A DNA stretch of 64,000 nucleotides from Anaerolineaceae bacterium (lineage in GTDB: Bacteria; Chloroflexota; Anaerolineae; Aggregatilineales; Phototrophicaceae). Under the pieces are notes generated by a model. It did no database searches. It saw only the letters and a list, made by a program, of their open reading frames with translations, and was not told where the DNA came from. Numbering within the stretch: position 1 is the first letter of the stretch; every line of letters begins with the position of its first letter. Below are positions 24,850-34,702 of this stretch, piece by piece. The stretch lies in assembly GCA_028818375.1 (NCBI GenBank), contig JAPPOB010000001.1, positions 62,001 through 126,000 of the forward strand. Direction: 5' to 3'. The position numbers were made by a program, and so were the translations under genes.

Positions 24850-25881
24850 ATGGAATATCGCATGTTGGGACGCACGGGCGTGGCGGTCAGCGCGCTGTGC
24901 CTGGGCTGCATGAATTTCGGACGCACGACGCCCGAAGATGAGTCGATCCGCATGGTCCATTACGCGATGGACCAGGGCATCAACTTTCTGGATACTGCCA
25001 ACGTCTATACGCTCGGCGTGAGCGAGACGATCGTCGGCAAGGCCCTGCAGGGCGGTCGCAGGGACAAGGTGGTGCTGGCGACCAAAGTGCGGGGCGCGAT
25101 GAGCGACAACGTGCTGGACGTGGGCAACAACCGGCGCCACATCATCCAGCAGTGCGAGGCATCCCTGAAGCGCCTCAACACCGACTGGATCGACCTGTAC
25201 CAGATTCACCGGCCGCAGAGCGACATCGCCGCGGACGAGACGGTGCGCGCGCTCGATGACCTGGTGCGGGCGGGCAAGGTGCGTTATCTGGGCACCAGCA
25301 GCTGGGCCGCATGGCAGGTGCTGGAATCCCTGTGGATCGCGAAAGAACTGGGCGCCAACCGCTTCGTCTGCGAACAACCGCCCTACCACATGCTGGACCG
25401 CAGCATCGAACGCGAACTGATTCCGATGGCGCAGACCTACGGCATCGCGCTCATTCCCTGGTCGCCGCTGGCGCGCGGCTTTCTCAGCGGCAAGTACCGC
25501 AGCGGGGCGGACGTCACGTCGGATTCACGCTTCGCCTTCGACCGCGAGGGGGCGACCGGCCACATGGCTGAGCGCTATGACAAGCATTTTGGCGAGCGGG
25601 CCGGAGCGATGATCGCCCTGCTGGAAACGCTGGCGGAAGAAAAGGGCGCGACCATGGCCCAGGTCGCCATGGCCTGGGTCACGCGCCAGCCGGGCGTGAC
25701 CAGCCCCATCGTCGGGCCGCGCACCATGGCCCATTTTGAGGACAATCTCGGTTCAATGGACGTCACGTTCAGCGAAGACGATTACGCTCGCATCGACGCC
25801 CTTTGCCCGCCGGAGGAGGCCATCGTTTCCTATTACAACGGACTCGCCATGGACTTTGGGCCGGGGCAGTATCGCTGGTAG
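24850..25881 (+). CDS. Aldo/keto reductase
   Basis: 343 residues, (beta/alpha)8 NADPH-dependent oxidoreductase close to the YajO/Kv-beta/L-glyceraldehyde-3-phosphate reductase group. The catalytic tetrad is visible: Asp in FLDTANVY, Tyr in the same block, Lys in VLATKVRG and His in YQIHRPQ. The NADP-binding C-terminal block IVGPRTMAHFEDNL is present. AGGAGGG lies just before the ATG. It is convergent with the ThuA/Gfo-Idh pair and may share their sugar pathway. Confidence 0.9.
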   Translation: MEYRMLGRTGVAVSALCLGCMNFGRTTPEDESIRMVHYAMDQGINFLDTANVYTLGVSETIVGKALQGGRRDKVVLATKVRGAMSDNVLDVGNNRRHIIQQCEASLKRLNTDWIDLYQIHRPQSDIAADETVRALDDLVRAGKVRYLGTSSWAAWQVLESLWIAKELGANRFVCEQPPYHMLDRSIERELIPMAQTYGIALIPWSPLARGFLSGKYRSGADVTSDSRFAFDREGATGHMAERYDKHFGERAGAMIALLETLAEEKGATMAQVAMAWVTRQPGVTSPIVGPRTMAHFEDNLGSMDVTFSEDDYARIDALCPPEEAIVSYYNGLAMDFGPGQYRW

Positions 25882-25893
25882 GCGGGAAGATAG

Positions 25894-26634
25894 TCAGTCT
25901 TTTGCGCTGATCGGCTCCAGCGATTCCTTTTCGTTGGCGACGCCATCGAATCCTGGATTGTCCGCAACGGCCCAGCGTACGGCGTTGGAAACCACGCGCA
26001 GAATCTGCTCGTTGTGAAAGTGCGGGTAACTCTCGTGGCCCGGCCGGAAATAGAAGATCCGGCCGCGGCCGCGGTTCCAGCAGCAACCGCTGCGAAACAC
26101 GTTGCCACCCTCAAACCAGCTGATGAAAACCAGGGTATCCGGCGCAGGGATGTCAAATCGTTCGCCGTACATTTCGACGCGGTCGAGCTCGATGTAGCGG
26201 TCGATGCCGGCGGCGATGGGATGGCCGGGCTCAACCACCCAGATGCGTTCCCGTTCGTCGGCCTCGCGCCACTTGAGGTGACCGGTGGTGCCCATCAGCC
26301 GCCTGAACACCTTTGAGTGGTGGCCTGAATGCAGGACGACAAGGCCCATGCCGGACAGGACGCGTAGCTGGACGCGGTCGACGATTTCGTCACTGACCTC
26401 GTGATGGGCGAGGTGGCCCCACCAGATGAGTACGTCCGTGTTGTCCAGCACGTCCTGCGTCAGACCGTGTTCGGGTTCGTCCAGAGTCGCCGTGCCGACG
26501 TCCATGCCCTGTTGCCGGAGCCAATTGGCGATGGGTGCGTGCATGCCATCGGGATAAATTTGGCTGGCAGCATGGCTGTCGTCCTTTTCGTGACGGAATT
26601 CATTCCAGACTGTGACGCGTGCAGGTTTCGACAT
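25894..26634 (-). CDS. ThuA-domain protein (trehalose-utilisation family)
   Basis: 246 residues with a class I glutamine amidotransferase-like fold. [28 protein letters not shown] and [12 protein letters not shown] match ThuA proteins, which act with Gfo/Idh dehydrogenases in 3-keto-sugar metabolism. The start at 26634 has GGAGGAGA 4 nt upstream; a longer frame is rejected. It lies 17 nt downstream of a Gfo/Idh gene, the same pairing seen in thuAB systems. Exact substrate unknown. Confidence 0.88.
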   Translation of the reverse strand: MSKPARVTVWNEFRHEKDDSHAASQIYPDGMHAPIANWLRQQGMDVGTATLDEPEHGLTQDVLDNTDVLIWWGHLAHHEVSDEIVDRVQLRVLSGMGLVVLHSGHHSKVFRRLMGTTGHLKWREADERERIWVVEPGHPIAAGIDRYIELDRVEMYGERFDIPAPDTLVFISWFEGGNVFRSGCCWNRGRGRIFYFRPGHESYPHFHNEQILRVVSNAVRWAVADNPGFDGVANEKESLEPISAKD

Positions 26635-26651
26635 GGGGTCTCCTCCGGATT

Positions 26652-27659
26652 CTAGAGTTTCATCAGGGCGCCACCCTGGGCGGAAGATTCTGTGATCGCG
26701 TCCCACAGGCGCGCCATGCGCAGGCCAACTTCCGGCGGGCAGGGGTTCTCAAGACGACCGTCACGCACGGCCAGAAACTGTTGCCAGGTGCCCAGTGATT
26801 CCGGCACGGGCACGGGCGTCAGTTCCTTCTCACCGCCGCGGGCCATCTCCAGGCGCTTGCCCCAGACGCAGGTACGGATCAGTCCTTCCGTGCCATAGAC
26901 CCGCACGTCAGAATCGATGAAGCCCGGCGCGCTGCGCCCGCAGCCATGCAGGGTGACCATCGCGCCGGAAGCCAGGCGCCCCATCACCACGCCCAGCAGA
27001 TCCACCGGGCCGCCCAGATTGTCCAGCCAGGCGCAGACTTCCACAAACTTTTCGCCGGCCAGATCAACCACCGTATTGAGCATGTGCGCGCCGGTATCGA
27101 AAAGGAAGCCGCCGCCCGAGACCTCCGGTTGCTGGCGCCAGGTGTCAATGGTCAGGCGGTCCCAGTCCTGCCACACGGTCGCCGTGATGGACTGGACCCG
27201 ACCCAGGCGGCCACTGCGCAGGATTTCAACCGCCGTACGGATATTGGGAGACATGCTGCCGTTGAAGGCCACCACCAGCAGCCCTCCCGTGCGATCCCGC
27301 GTGTCGATCAGGCGGAGGGCTTCGTCCCCGTTCATGACCATGGGTTTCTCCAGCAGGACGTCCAGACCGGCTTCCAGACACTTGGATGCCTGCTGATAGT
27401 GCAGGTTGTGCGGCGTGACGATGAAGGCGGCTTCCAGTGCCTCTCCGTGTTCATCCAGCAGCGTCTCCAGGTCCGAAATGTTGGGCGGGGGCTCGAGTCC
27501 CCGCTCCCGGAAGAGCGAGGTCGCCTCTTTCCATGCCGCTGCCGAAGGTTCGCAAACGACGCGGATCTGCGTCGTATCCCCCTGCTGCAACATGCCCCGA
27601 ATGTGATTGCGCGACATATTTCCTGTGCCGATGACGGCAGTCTGCAGGGGGAGGGTCAT
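26652..27659 (-). CDS. Gfo/Idh/MocA oxidoreductase (ThuB-like context)
   Basis: 335 residues. The N-terminal Rossmann domain has [11 protein letters not shown] and the lysine motif LLEKPMVM; the C-terminal alpha/beta domain has [13 protein letters not shown]. This family oxidises or reduces sugar or inositol carbons with NAD(P). The next gene is a ThuA protein, suggesting the pair handles a disaccharide or 3-keto-glucoside. The ATG at 27659 has GGAGG 4 nt upstream. Confidence 0.88.
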   Translation of the reverse strand: MTLPLQTAVIGTGNMSRNHIRGMLQQGDTTQIRVVCEPSAAAWKEATSLFRERGLEPPPNISDLETLLDEHGEALEAAFIVTPHNLHYQQASKCLEAGLDVLLEKPMVMNGDEALRLIDTRDRTGGLLVVAFNGSMSPNIRTAVEILRSGRLGRVQSITATVWQDWDRLTIDTWRQQPEVSGGGFLFDTGAHMLNTVVDLAGEKFVEVCAWLDNLGGPVDLLGVVMGRLASGAMVTLHGCGRSAPGFIDSDVRVYGTEGLIRTCVWGKRLEMARGGEKELTPVPVPESLGTWQQFLAVRDGRLENPCPPEVGLRMARLWDAITESSAQGGALMKL

Positions 27660-27760
27660 GGGGCCTCCGAAGTTAGCTGTAGCGGACGCGCGAATTTTAC
27701 CCGCCTGCGCAGGTGAGGCAAGAAAGTGCCGGGCCATGCCCGGAAACGCGTCGCAGTGCT

Positions 27761-27787
27761 TGCCGATACAGACTGGATGTGCATAAT
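27761..27787 (+). promoter_or_regulatory. Possible promoter of the tal-pgi / rpiA / zwf operon
   Basis: TTGCCG (27761-27766) and CATAAT (27782-27787) with a 15-nt spacer. The spacing is short, so this is tentative. AGGAGG at 27801 and the ATG at 27812 follow. Confidence 0.4.
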
Positions 27788-27811
27788 CGGCGCTTCAGGC
27801 AGGAGGCATTG

Positions 27812-30634
27812 ATGAACAAGATTCAGGAACTGGGTCAGCTGGGTCAGTCTATCTGGCTGGACTACATCCGGCGTTCCTTCGTCACCTCGGGCGAAATGCA
27901 GGCCTTGATCAACCAGGGCGTGCGCGGCGTGACCTCCAACCCGGCCATCTTTGAGAAGGCGATCGCCCAAAGCAACGACTACGACGATCAGTTGCAGGAA
28001 CTGGTGGTCGGCGGAGCCAGCGTCAGCGAGGCCTACGAGGCCATGGCGCTCAGAGACATTCACATGGCGACCGGGCTCTTCCTGCCGGTTTATGAAGAGA
28101 GTGAGGGAGAAGACGGCTACGTCAGCCTGGAGGTCAATCCCAACCTGGCCTTTGATACCGATGGCACGGTGGCCGAGGCGCGCCGTTACTTTCAGGAACT
28201 GGAGCGACCCAACCTGATGATCAAGGTGCCGGCCACGAGGGAAGGCATCCCGGCCGTTGAGCAACTGATCGCCGAGGGCATCAACGTCAACATCACCCTG
28301 ATGTTCTCGATGGCGCACTACGAGGCGGTCGCCAATGCCTACATCCTCGGTCTGGAGCGGCTCGCGGCCAGTGGCGGCGACCTCAGCAAGGTAGGGTCGG
28401 TGGCTTCCTTTTTCGTCAGCCGCGTCGACGTCAAGCTGGACGGCCCGCTGGCGGAGGCCGGCGCGCCGGAAATGCAGGCCAAAATAGCGATTGACAACTC
28501 GAAACTGGTTTATCAGCGCTTCAGGGAGTTGTTCTCGGGTGAGCGCTGGCAGCGACTGGCGCAGCAGGGCGCGCGCGTGCAGCGTCCGCTCTGGGCGAGC
28601 ACCAGCACCAAGGACCCCGCCCTGCCGGATACCCTCTACGTCGATACGCTGGTCGGCCCGGACACCGTCAACACCCTGCCACCCGAAACGCTGGAGGCCT
28701 TCCTCGATCACGGCACGGTCGCCCTGACGGTCGGGCAAGACCTTGAGGGCAGTCGCGCGCGCATCGAGCGCCTCGCCGAACTCGGCATCGACCTGCACCT
28801 GGCGGGCGAGGAACTGCAGACCGAGGGCGTCGATAAATTTATTGCGCCCTTTGAAGACCTGCTGGGCGCCATCGCCGCCCGGCGCGACCAGATCCGGGCG
28901 GAAACGCAGCACATGTCGTCGCAGTTGCACCGCCACCAGAGCCTGGTGGACGCGACTCTGGCGGACATGGCCGCGCAGGACGTCGTGGCGCGCATCTGGC
29001 GGCGGGATCATACGCTCTGGCGGCCCGAAGCGACCGAGATCGCCGACCGCCTCGGCTGGCTGGACTGCGCGCAGACCATGCTGGACAGCCATGAATCAAA
29101 CGCCCAGGGGACAGAGGGCCGGTCTCACGCATGGGGGTCACCCGGCAGCGTACAGGCTCTGGCCGATGCCCTGCGCGACGAGGGCTATACCGACGTTTTG
29201 CTGCTCGGCATGGGCGGTTCCAGCCTGGCGCCGGAACTCTTCGGCAAGCTCTGGGGGCCGGATGCCGGAGGCCTGAGGCTGACCGTGCTGGACAGCACCA
29301 GTCCCGACGTCATTCGTGCGACGACCGACGGACTGGACCCTGTCCGGACTCTCTACCTGGTCTCCACCAAGTCCGGCGGCACCATCGAGACGCGCACACT
29401 CTTTCAGCACTGCCACGCCCAGGCGAGCCTGGCCCTGTGCGGGACGGAAGTTGGCGATCACTTCGTTGCCATCACCGACCCCGGCAGTTCCCTTGTCGAT
29501 TTGGCGCGTGAACATAAATTCCGCGCGATTTACCTGAACGACCCGAACATCGGCGGTCGCTATTCTGCGCTCTCGTACTTTGGCCTGGTGCCGGCGGCCT
29601 TGGCCGGTGTGGACCTGCCGCTGTTGTTGCAGCGCGCGCTGGCGATGGCCAGCGGCTGCCAACTGGAGCCTGGACAGAATCCGGGGGCCTGGCTGGGGGC
29701 CGTGCTGGGCAGTCTGGCGCGCGCGGGACGGGACAAATTGACGCTGGTTTGTTCGCCAGGACTGGAATCCTTCGGCGACTGGGTCGAGCAGCTGGTTGCC
29801 GAAAGCACTGGCAAGAATGGCACGGGCATCTTGCCAGTGACGGGTGAGACCCTGTCCCCGCCGGAACGCTACGGCGCGGACCGGCTCTTCGTGCAGCTAA
29901 AGCTGGAAGGTGACGACAGCCATGACGCGGCGCTCGGTGCGCTTGAGGAAAGCGGCCAGCCTGTGCTTCGGCTGACACTCATAGACTTTTACGACGTCGG
30001 CGCGCAGTTTTTCCTTTGGGAATATGCCGTGGCGGTGGCCGGCTGGTGCATGGGCATACAGCCCTTCGACCAGCCCGATGTCGAAGGCGCCAAGGTGCAG
30101 GCGCGGCAGATGGTCGCCGCCTGGCAGGCAAGCGGCGCGTTGCCTCAACTTGAGGCAGCAATCAGCGACGCGGGCGTTCGAGTCTATGGCGAAACGGGCG
30201 CGGACAGCCTGGCCGGGGCGCTTGCCAGTTTTCTGGGGCAGGCCGGCCCTGGCGACTACATCGGGCTGCACGCCTGGTTCGCCCCGGATGACAATTCGCA
30301 GGCCGCGCTTGCTTCGCTGCGCGAGCAGTTGCGTGCCGCCACTGGCCTGGCCACGACGTTTGGTTACGGTCCGCGCTTCCTGCATTCCACCGGTCAGTTG
30401 CACAAGGGCGACTCCGGAGCGGGCCTCTTCATTCAACTCGTCGCGGATGCAGGGAAGTCCCTGTCCATTCCAGGCGAAGGCGGTCTGGCATTTGACGTGC
30501 TTTTTGAGGCCCAGGCTCTGGGCGACCGTGAAGCACTGCTGGCCCAGAGAAGGCGAGTGCTGAGGCTGCACCTGGGTGATCAACCTGTAGAAGGCTTACG
30601 CACCATTGCCAGTGCCATTCAGACGCTGCGCTGA
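27812..30634 (+). CDS. Bifunctional transaldolase / glucose-6-phosphate isomerase
   Basis: 940 residues, a fusion of two enzymes. Residues about 1-370 are a transaldolase (GVTSNPAIFEKAI; Schiff-base Lys in LMIKVPATREGIPA; NITLMFS). Residues about 395-940 are a phosphoglucose isomerase (GMGGSSLAPELF, STKSGGTIET, NIGGRYSALSYFGL). It interconverts sedoheptulose-7-P with erythrose-4-P/fructose-6-P, and glucose-6-P with fructose-6-P. The fusion is known in some bacteria. It is followed within 12 nt by rpiA and then zwf, forming a pentose-phosphate operon. ATG at 27812 with AGGAGG 5 nt upstream. Confidence 0.95.
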   Translation: MNKIQELGQLGQSIWLDYIRRSFVTSGEMQALINQGVRGVTSNPAIFEKAIAQSNDYDDQLQELVVGGASVSEAYEAMALRDIHMATGLFLPVYEESEGEDGYVSLEVNPNLAFDTDGTVAEARRYFQELERPNLMIKVPATREGIPAVEQLIAEGINVNITLMFSMAHYEAVANAYILGLERLAASGGDLSKVGSVASFFVSRVDVKLDGPLAEAGAPEMQAKIAIDNSKLVYQRFRELFSGERWQRLAQQGARVQRPLWASTSTKDPALPDTLYVDTLVGPDTVNTLPPETLEAFLDHGTVALTVGQDLEGSRARIERLAELGIDLHLAGEELQTEGVDKFIAPFEDLLGAIAARRDQIRAETQHMSSQLHRHQSLVDATLADMAAQDVVARIWRRDHTLWRPEATEIADRLGWLDCAQTMLDSHESNAQGTEGRSHAWGSPGSVQALADALRDEGYTDVLLLGMGGSSLAPELFGKLWGPDAGGLRLTVLDSTSPDVIRATTDGLDPVRTLYLVSTKSGGTIETRTLFQHCHAQASLALCGTEVGDHFVAITDPGSSLVDLAREHKFRAIYLNDPNIGGRYSALSYFGLVPAALAGVDLPLLLQRALAMASGCQLEPGQNPGAWLGAVLGSLARAGRDKLTLVCSPGLESFGDWVEQLVAESTGKNGTGILPVTGETLSPPERYGADRLFVQLKLEGDDSHDAALGALEESGQPVLRLTLIDFYDVGAQFFLWEYAVAVAGWCMGIQPFDQPDVEGAKVQARQMVAAWQASGALPQLEAAISDAGVRVYGETGADSLAGALASFLGQAGPGDYIGLHAWFAPDDNSQAALASLREQLRAATGLATTFGYGPRFLHSTGQLHKGDSGAGLFIQLVADAGKSLSIPGEGGLAFDVLFEAQALGDREALLAQRRRVLRLHLGDQPVEGLRTIASAIQTLR

Positions 30635-30646
30635 GCGCGGCGTCCC

Positions 30647-31384
30647 ATGGCAAAGATGGACGAAAGGGCCCGTCTCAAGCACCTTGCCGCCGCCAAGGCG
30701 ATGGAGTTCGTCGAATCCGGCATGGTGCTGGGCCTGGGCGAAGGTAGTACGACGCTTCTGGCTGTCCGCCGCCTGGGCGCCCTTGTAGCCGCCGGCGAGT
30801 TGCGCGACATCGTGGGGGTGCCGGCATCGCCGCGCATGGCGCGGGAAGCGCGCGCGCTGGGCATTCCCCTCACCTCGCTGGAAGAGCAGCCCTGCATCGA
30901 CCTGACGATTGACGGCGCCGATGAAGTTGACCCGCAACTGGACCTTGTCAAGGGCGGCGGCGGCGCTCTCCTGCGGGAGAAGATCATTGCCCGGGCCACG
31001 AGGCGCGAACTTATCATCGTGGACGACAGCAAGTTGGTGGACCGGCTCGGAAGCCGCTGGGCCATCCCGGTCGAAGTCGTACCCTTTGGATGCTCTACGC
31101 GGCTGGCCTGGCTACGTTCCCTGGGGTCAAGGCCGGCCTTGCGCATGCGGGATGGCCAGCCCTACTGCAGTGACAATGGCAATTACATTATAGACTGCGA
31201 CTTCGGGCCCCTGGAGGATGCCTGGGTGTTGTCACGGCAAATCAAGGCGGAGACCGGCATCGTGGAACATGGTCTGTTTCTCGGCCTGGCCACTGACGTC
31301 ATCGTCGCCGGCGCGGATGGCATTCGCCACATGCAGGCCACGCGTCGGCCGGTACAGGATCGGGAAAGGGTGCAGGATGGGTGA
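30647..31384 (+). CDS. rpiA: Ribose-5-phosphate isomerase A
   Basis: 245 residues. It interconverts ribose-5-P and ribulose-5-P. Diagnostic blocks are DLTIDGADEVD, LVKGGGGALLREK (catalytic Glu region) and GNYIIDCDFG. The phosphate-binding loop reads GLGEGSTT instead of the usual GLGTGST. Second gene of the tal-pgi/rpiA/zwf operon; it overlaps zwf by 8 nt. Confidence 0.93.
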   Translation: MAKMDERARLKHLAAAKAMEFVESGMVLGLGEGSTTLLAVRRLGALVAAGELRDIVGVPASPRMAREARALGIPLTSLEEQPCIDLTIDGADEVDPQLDLVKGGGGALLREKIIARATRRELIIVDDSKLVDRLGSRWAIPVEVVPFGCSTRLAWLRSLGSRPALRMRDGQPYCSDNGNYIIDCDFGPLEDAWVLSRQIKAETGIVEHGLFLGLATDVIVAGADGIRHMQATRRPVQDRERVQDG

Positions 31385-32804
31385 AGCGACCAGCATCGTC
31401 ATATTCGGCGCTTCGGGCGACCTGGCACGGCGCAAGTTGTTGCCGGCCCTCTACAATCTTTATCTGAAGGGGCGTCTGACGGAACCGTTCAACATCGTCG
31501 GTATTTCGCGCACACCCTTTTCGCACACAGAATGGCGCGAGCGACTGTCTGCTGGCGTTCTGGAGCACTCGCCCCTGACCTGGGACCGGGCGCGGTGGGA
31601 GGAATTCGCGCATCACATCTGGTACGTGCCCGGCAACGCCAGTGTGCCGGAAGACATGCAGCGGCTCAACAACTTTCTGACCGGGCGCGAGCCAGGGACG
31701 GGAAGAAGGCTCTACTATCTGTCGGTGGCGCCGCCGCTTTACGTGCCGATTGTCAACAACCTGGGCGCGCTGGGCATGCATCAGGAAGCGCAGGGCTGGC
31801 GGCGGGCGATATTCGAAAAGCCCTTTGGCACGGACCTGGAATCGGCCAGGGCCCTGAATGTGGAAATTCACTGCTTCTTTGATGAAAGCCAGGTCTTTCG
31901 CATCGACCACTATCTGGGCAAGGAGACCATTCAGAACATCATTTATCTGCGCTTTGCCAACGCCATCTTCGAGCCGATGTGGAACCGGGAGCACATCGAA
32001 AACGTGCAAATCAGCGCGCTCGAATCCGTGGACGTCGGCACCCGGGGCGGATACTACGACGATTTCGGTGTTTTCAGAGACATGTTTCAAAACCACATGT
32101 TGCAGATGATGATGCTGACGGCCATTGAACCGCCCGAGTATTTTGATGCCGACCTGATTAGAGACGAGAAAGTGCGCCTGCTCAATTCGGTGCGCCCGAT
32201 ACAGCCACAGGACGTGATTTGCGGCCAGTACGGCGGCTACAACCCGGCGGACGACAGCGACAGCAGCGTGCGCACCGCGACTTACGCCGCCATGCGCATC
32301 CACGTCGATAACAAGCGCTGGCGTGGCGTACCCTTTTACCTGCGCTCCGGCAAGGCGCTCTCGCGCAAACGCACCGACATCATCATCAATTTCCGACGAC
32401 CTCCGCATCGCGTGCTGGGAGGGCGGCAGTCCATCCCCAATGCGCTCTCCATCTGTCTGCAACCGGACGAAGGTGTGCAACTGGCGATCGACGCCAAGGT
32501 GCCGGATACGGCCAGCGATACCCGCAGGGTACACATGGGCTTTCGCTACGATCACGCCTTTGCGGCCACGCCGATCCCCGAAGCCTATGAACGCCTGCTC
32601 CATGACGTGATGCAGGGCGATGCCTCGCTTTTTGCCCGCAGCGACGGTATCGAGGCCGCCTGGAAACTGATGGACCCGGTCATCCGGGAAAGCGAGCGTG
32701 GCATGCCGCTGCTCTACACGCCCGGCGGCCAGGGGCCACCGGCGGCGGACGCCTTGCTGGACCAGGCCGGCCATGTCTGGGATGCCGGCTGCGGCGGCGA
32801 CTGA
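31377..32804 (+). CDS. zwf: Glucose-6-phosphate 1-dehydrogenase
   Basis: 475 residues. It oxidises glucose-6-P with NADP (or NAD) as the entry to the pentose-phosphate pathway. The nucleotide-binding motif is FGASGDLARRKL, the substrate-binding motif FEKPFGTDL, and the active-site signature RIDHYLGKE contains the catalytic His. The ATG at 31377 lies inside the rpiA 3' end; a longer upstream frame is rejected because it would run through rpiA. No 6-phosphogluconate dehydrogenase is nearby. Confidence 0.95.
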   Translation: MGEATSIVIFGASGDLARRKLLPALYNLYLKGRLTEPFNIVGISRTPFSHTEWRERLSAGVLEHSPLTWDRARWEEFAHHIWYVPGNASVPEDMQRLNNFLTGREPGTGRRLYYLSVAPPLYVPIVNNLGALGMHQEAQGWRRAIFEKPFGTDLESARALNVEIHCFFDESQVFRIDHYLGKETIQNIIYLRFANAIFEPMWNREHIENVQISALESVDVGTRGGYYDDFGVFRDMFQNHMLQMMMLTAIEPPEYFDADLIRDEKVRLLNSVRPIQPQDVICGQYGGYNPADDSDSSVRTATYAAMRIHVDNKRWRGVPFYLRSGKALSRKRTDIIINFRRPPHRVLGGRQSIPNALSICLQPDEGVQLAIDAKVPDTASDTRRVHMGFRYDHAFAATPIPEAYERLLHDVMQGDASLFARSDGIEAAWKLMDPVIRESERGMPLLYTPGGQGPPAADALLDQAGHVWDAGCGGD

Positions 32805-32841
32805 CCGCCGCAGTCAGCGTCTTTGCTAATCTGATCGGAAC

Positions 32842-33249
32842 ATGGCGACCTGGCGGCAGTTTGAGCGACAGGCCCTGGAACTCATCGTGAGGATTCCGCC
32901 TGGCAGGGTGAGCAGCTACGGGCGGATCGCCGCCTGCATCCCGCCGCCGCCCGGCATGGACCCCAACGGCTATCGTCGCATTGCCGCCCGCAAGGTGGGC
33001 ACTGCCTTGCGCAACCTTGGCCGGCGTGGCGCGGGGGCAGAATTGCCGGAATTGCCGCCCGTCCCCTGGCACCGTGTGCTGAACTACCGCGGTTGCAGCA
33101 GTCTGGAAGGACAGGCGGCGGACCTGCAGCGGGCCCTGCTTGAGGACGAGGGCGTGCCATTTGACGACAGCGGCTGCGTGGATTTGGCGCGTTTCGCCTG
33201 GGATTTCAGTGAAGGGGGCGGAACGGGCGGCCAGGTCCCTGCGCCTTAA
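32842..33249 (+). CDS. Alkyltransferase-like (ATL) DNA-binding protein
   Basis: 135 residues of the MGMT DNA-binding fold. The N-terminus RIPPGRVSSYGRIA matches the family. The active-site motif PCHRV is PWHRV here: Trp76 replaces the alkyl-accepting Cys. ATL proteins bind O6-alkylguanine without repairing it and hand the lesion to nucleotide excision repair. There is a Pro/Gly-rich insertion (about 34-45) after the SYGRIA helix. It follows zwf by about 37 nt and overlaps pyrF convergently by 4 nt. Confidence 0.85.
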   Translation: MATWRQFERQALELIVRIPPGRVSSYGRIAACIPPPPGMDPNGYRRIAARKVGTALRNLGRRGAGAELPELPPVPWHRVLNYRGCSSLEGQAADLQRALLEDEGVPFDDSGCVDLARFAWDFSEGGGTGGQVPAP

Positions 33250-34058
33250 ACTGAACCCTTCATGCGTTCCCGATTGATGTCGTCACGCAGCATTCTGGCC
33301 GCCTCCCCGGGGTCCGGCGCATAGAGGATGCTGCGGGCGGCATTAACGAGCAATCCGCCACCCTGCGAGTCCTGGCCGGCGCGCACGACGGCCGCGATGT
33401 CGCCACCCTGGGCGCCAACGCCTGGCACCAGGATGGGCATGTCGCCTGCCAGCAGACGGGCCTGCCCCAGTTCCGCGGGACGGGTCGCGCCCATGACCAG
33501 CATGCAATTGTTGCGCTCATTCCAGCGCTCCCTGACGGCCCGGGCCACGTGCTGCCAGAGAGGGCGGCCGCCAGCCTCCAAATCCTGAAACTCACCGGCG
33601 CCGGGATTCGATGTGCGGCAAAGGATGATGCAGGCCTTGTCGTCACGCTCAAGGAAGGGCTCCAGGGCGTCCCGGCCCAGCCAGGGACTGAGGGTGACGG
33701 CGTCAAAGCCCAGGTCATCAAAAATGGCGCGGGCGTAGGCAGCGCTGGTGCTGCCAATGTCGCCACGTTTGGCGTCGCAAATTGTGAACAGGTCCGGCTG
33801 CGTCATGCGTAGCCACTCTATCGTGAAGCGCAGACTGCGCAGTCCCGCAGCGCCGGCGGCCTCGTAAAAGGCGATGTTGGGCTTGACCGCGCAAATGGAC
33901 TCAAGGGTGCACTGAAGGATATGTTGATTGAAGCTGAAAATGGGGTGCTCGTCCTGCAGAAAGCGTGACGGCAAGCGCCCGCTACGGCTGTCCAGGCCCA
34001 GGCAAAGCAGTGAGTTGACGCGTTTGGCCCGCCGCCGGTACTTCGCGATGGCCTTCAT
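33246..34058 (-). CDS. pyrF: Orotidine 5'-phosphate decarboxylase (family 2)
   Basis: 270 residues. It makes UMP from OMP. The catalytic DAKRGDIGST and the N-terminal LCLGLDS are the family-2 signature; PGVGAQGGD binds the phosphate. Last gene of the pyrBCDEF operon; its start overlaps pyrE by 4 nt. Confidence 0.95.
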   Translation of the reverse strand: MKAIAKYRRRAKRVNSLLCLGLDSRSGRLPSRFLQDEHPIFSFNQHILQCTLESICAVKPNIAFYEAAGAAGLRSLRFTIEWLRMTQPDLFTICDAKRGDIGSTSAAYARAIFDDLGFDAVTLSPWLGRDALEPFLERDDKACIILCRTSNPGAGEFQDLEAGGRPLWQHVARAVRERWNERNNCMLVMGATRPAELGQARLLAGDMPILVPGVGAQGGDIAAVVRAGQDSQGGGLLVNAARSILYAPDPGEAARMLRDDINRERMKGSV

Positions 34059-34702
34059 GGGGCAGGATCGGCGCGCCAGCCGCGCGGGTTGCAATTCCAC
34101 GCCTCGATTTGCCCGCGGGCCGAGTCGTCAAGAAGGCCACTCGCCACGGCAGCCGACAGCAGGGCCCTGAAACTCACCAGCGGCCACAGGCGGACGTCCC
34201 GTTGGCGAAATGCCTGCCGAGCCTCCGCGAGGTCGTAGGAGGTGATGGACAGGCAGTCCGTGACCGTGGCGCCGGCGGCGCGCAGGGCCGTCACGCCCGA
34301 AAGGCTGCTGCCGCCGGTTGTGATCATGTCCTCAACCAGAAGCACCCGACGGCCGTCAACATTGCCGCCGTCGATGCGCCCTTGCATTCCATGATCCTTG
34401 GTCTCCTTGCGCACGAACACCGATGGAACGGACAGGGACCAGGCAAGAGCTGAACTGTGAGGGATGCCGCCGACCGCGATTCCGGCAATAACGTCAAAGC
34501 GGAGGCCGGACCCGGCGATGCGGGCCCGCATTCCGTCGATGATGCGGCGCCACTGTGCCGGGTGATGAATCAGGCGGCGATTGTCGATATAAACCGGGGA
34601 CTGAATGCCGGAACGAAAGGTGACCGGGCTGTCTGGCTTGTGGTGAAAGGCCTTCGTTTCCAGCAGGGCGATGGCCAACGCATCTTCACTGACAGGGGTC
34701 AT
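34055..34702 (-). CDS. pyrE: Orotate phosphoribosyltransferase
   Basis: 215 residues. It joins orotate to PRPP. The PRPP-binding motif VLLVEDMITTGGSS is present, as are the catalytic-loop KETKDHGMQG and SPVYIDNRRL. The start at 34702 (MTPVSEDALA) lies inside the last 17 nt of pyrD. A long in-frame N-terminal extension is rejected as it is pyrD sequence. Confidence 0.95.
   Translation of the reverse strand: MTPVSEDALAIALLETKAFHHKPDSPVTFRSGIQSPVYIDNRRLIHHPAQWRRIIDGMRARIAGSGLRFDVIAGIAVGGIPHSSALAWSLSVPSVFVRKETKDHGMQGRIDGGNVDGRRVLLVEDMITTGGSSLSGVTALRAAGATVTDCLSITSYDLAEARQAFRQRDVRLWPLVSFRALLSAAVASGLLDDSARGQIEAWNCNPRGWRADPAP

Noticed and set aside
31299..32774. Long open frame antisense to zwf (about 490 codons)
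   Set aside because: Typical GC-rich antisense shadow: no recognisable domain, composition mirrors the zwf codons, and zwf is an unmistakable gene. The same applies to long antisense frames at 27656-29092 and 2239-3123.
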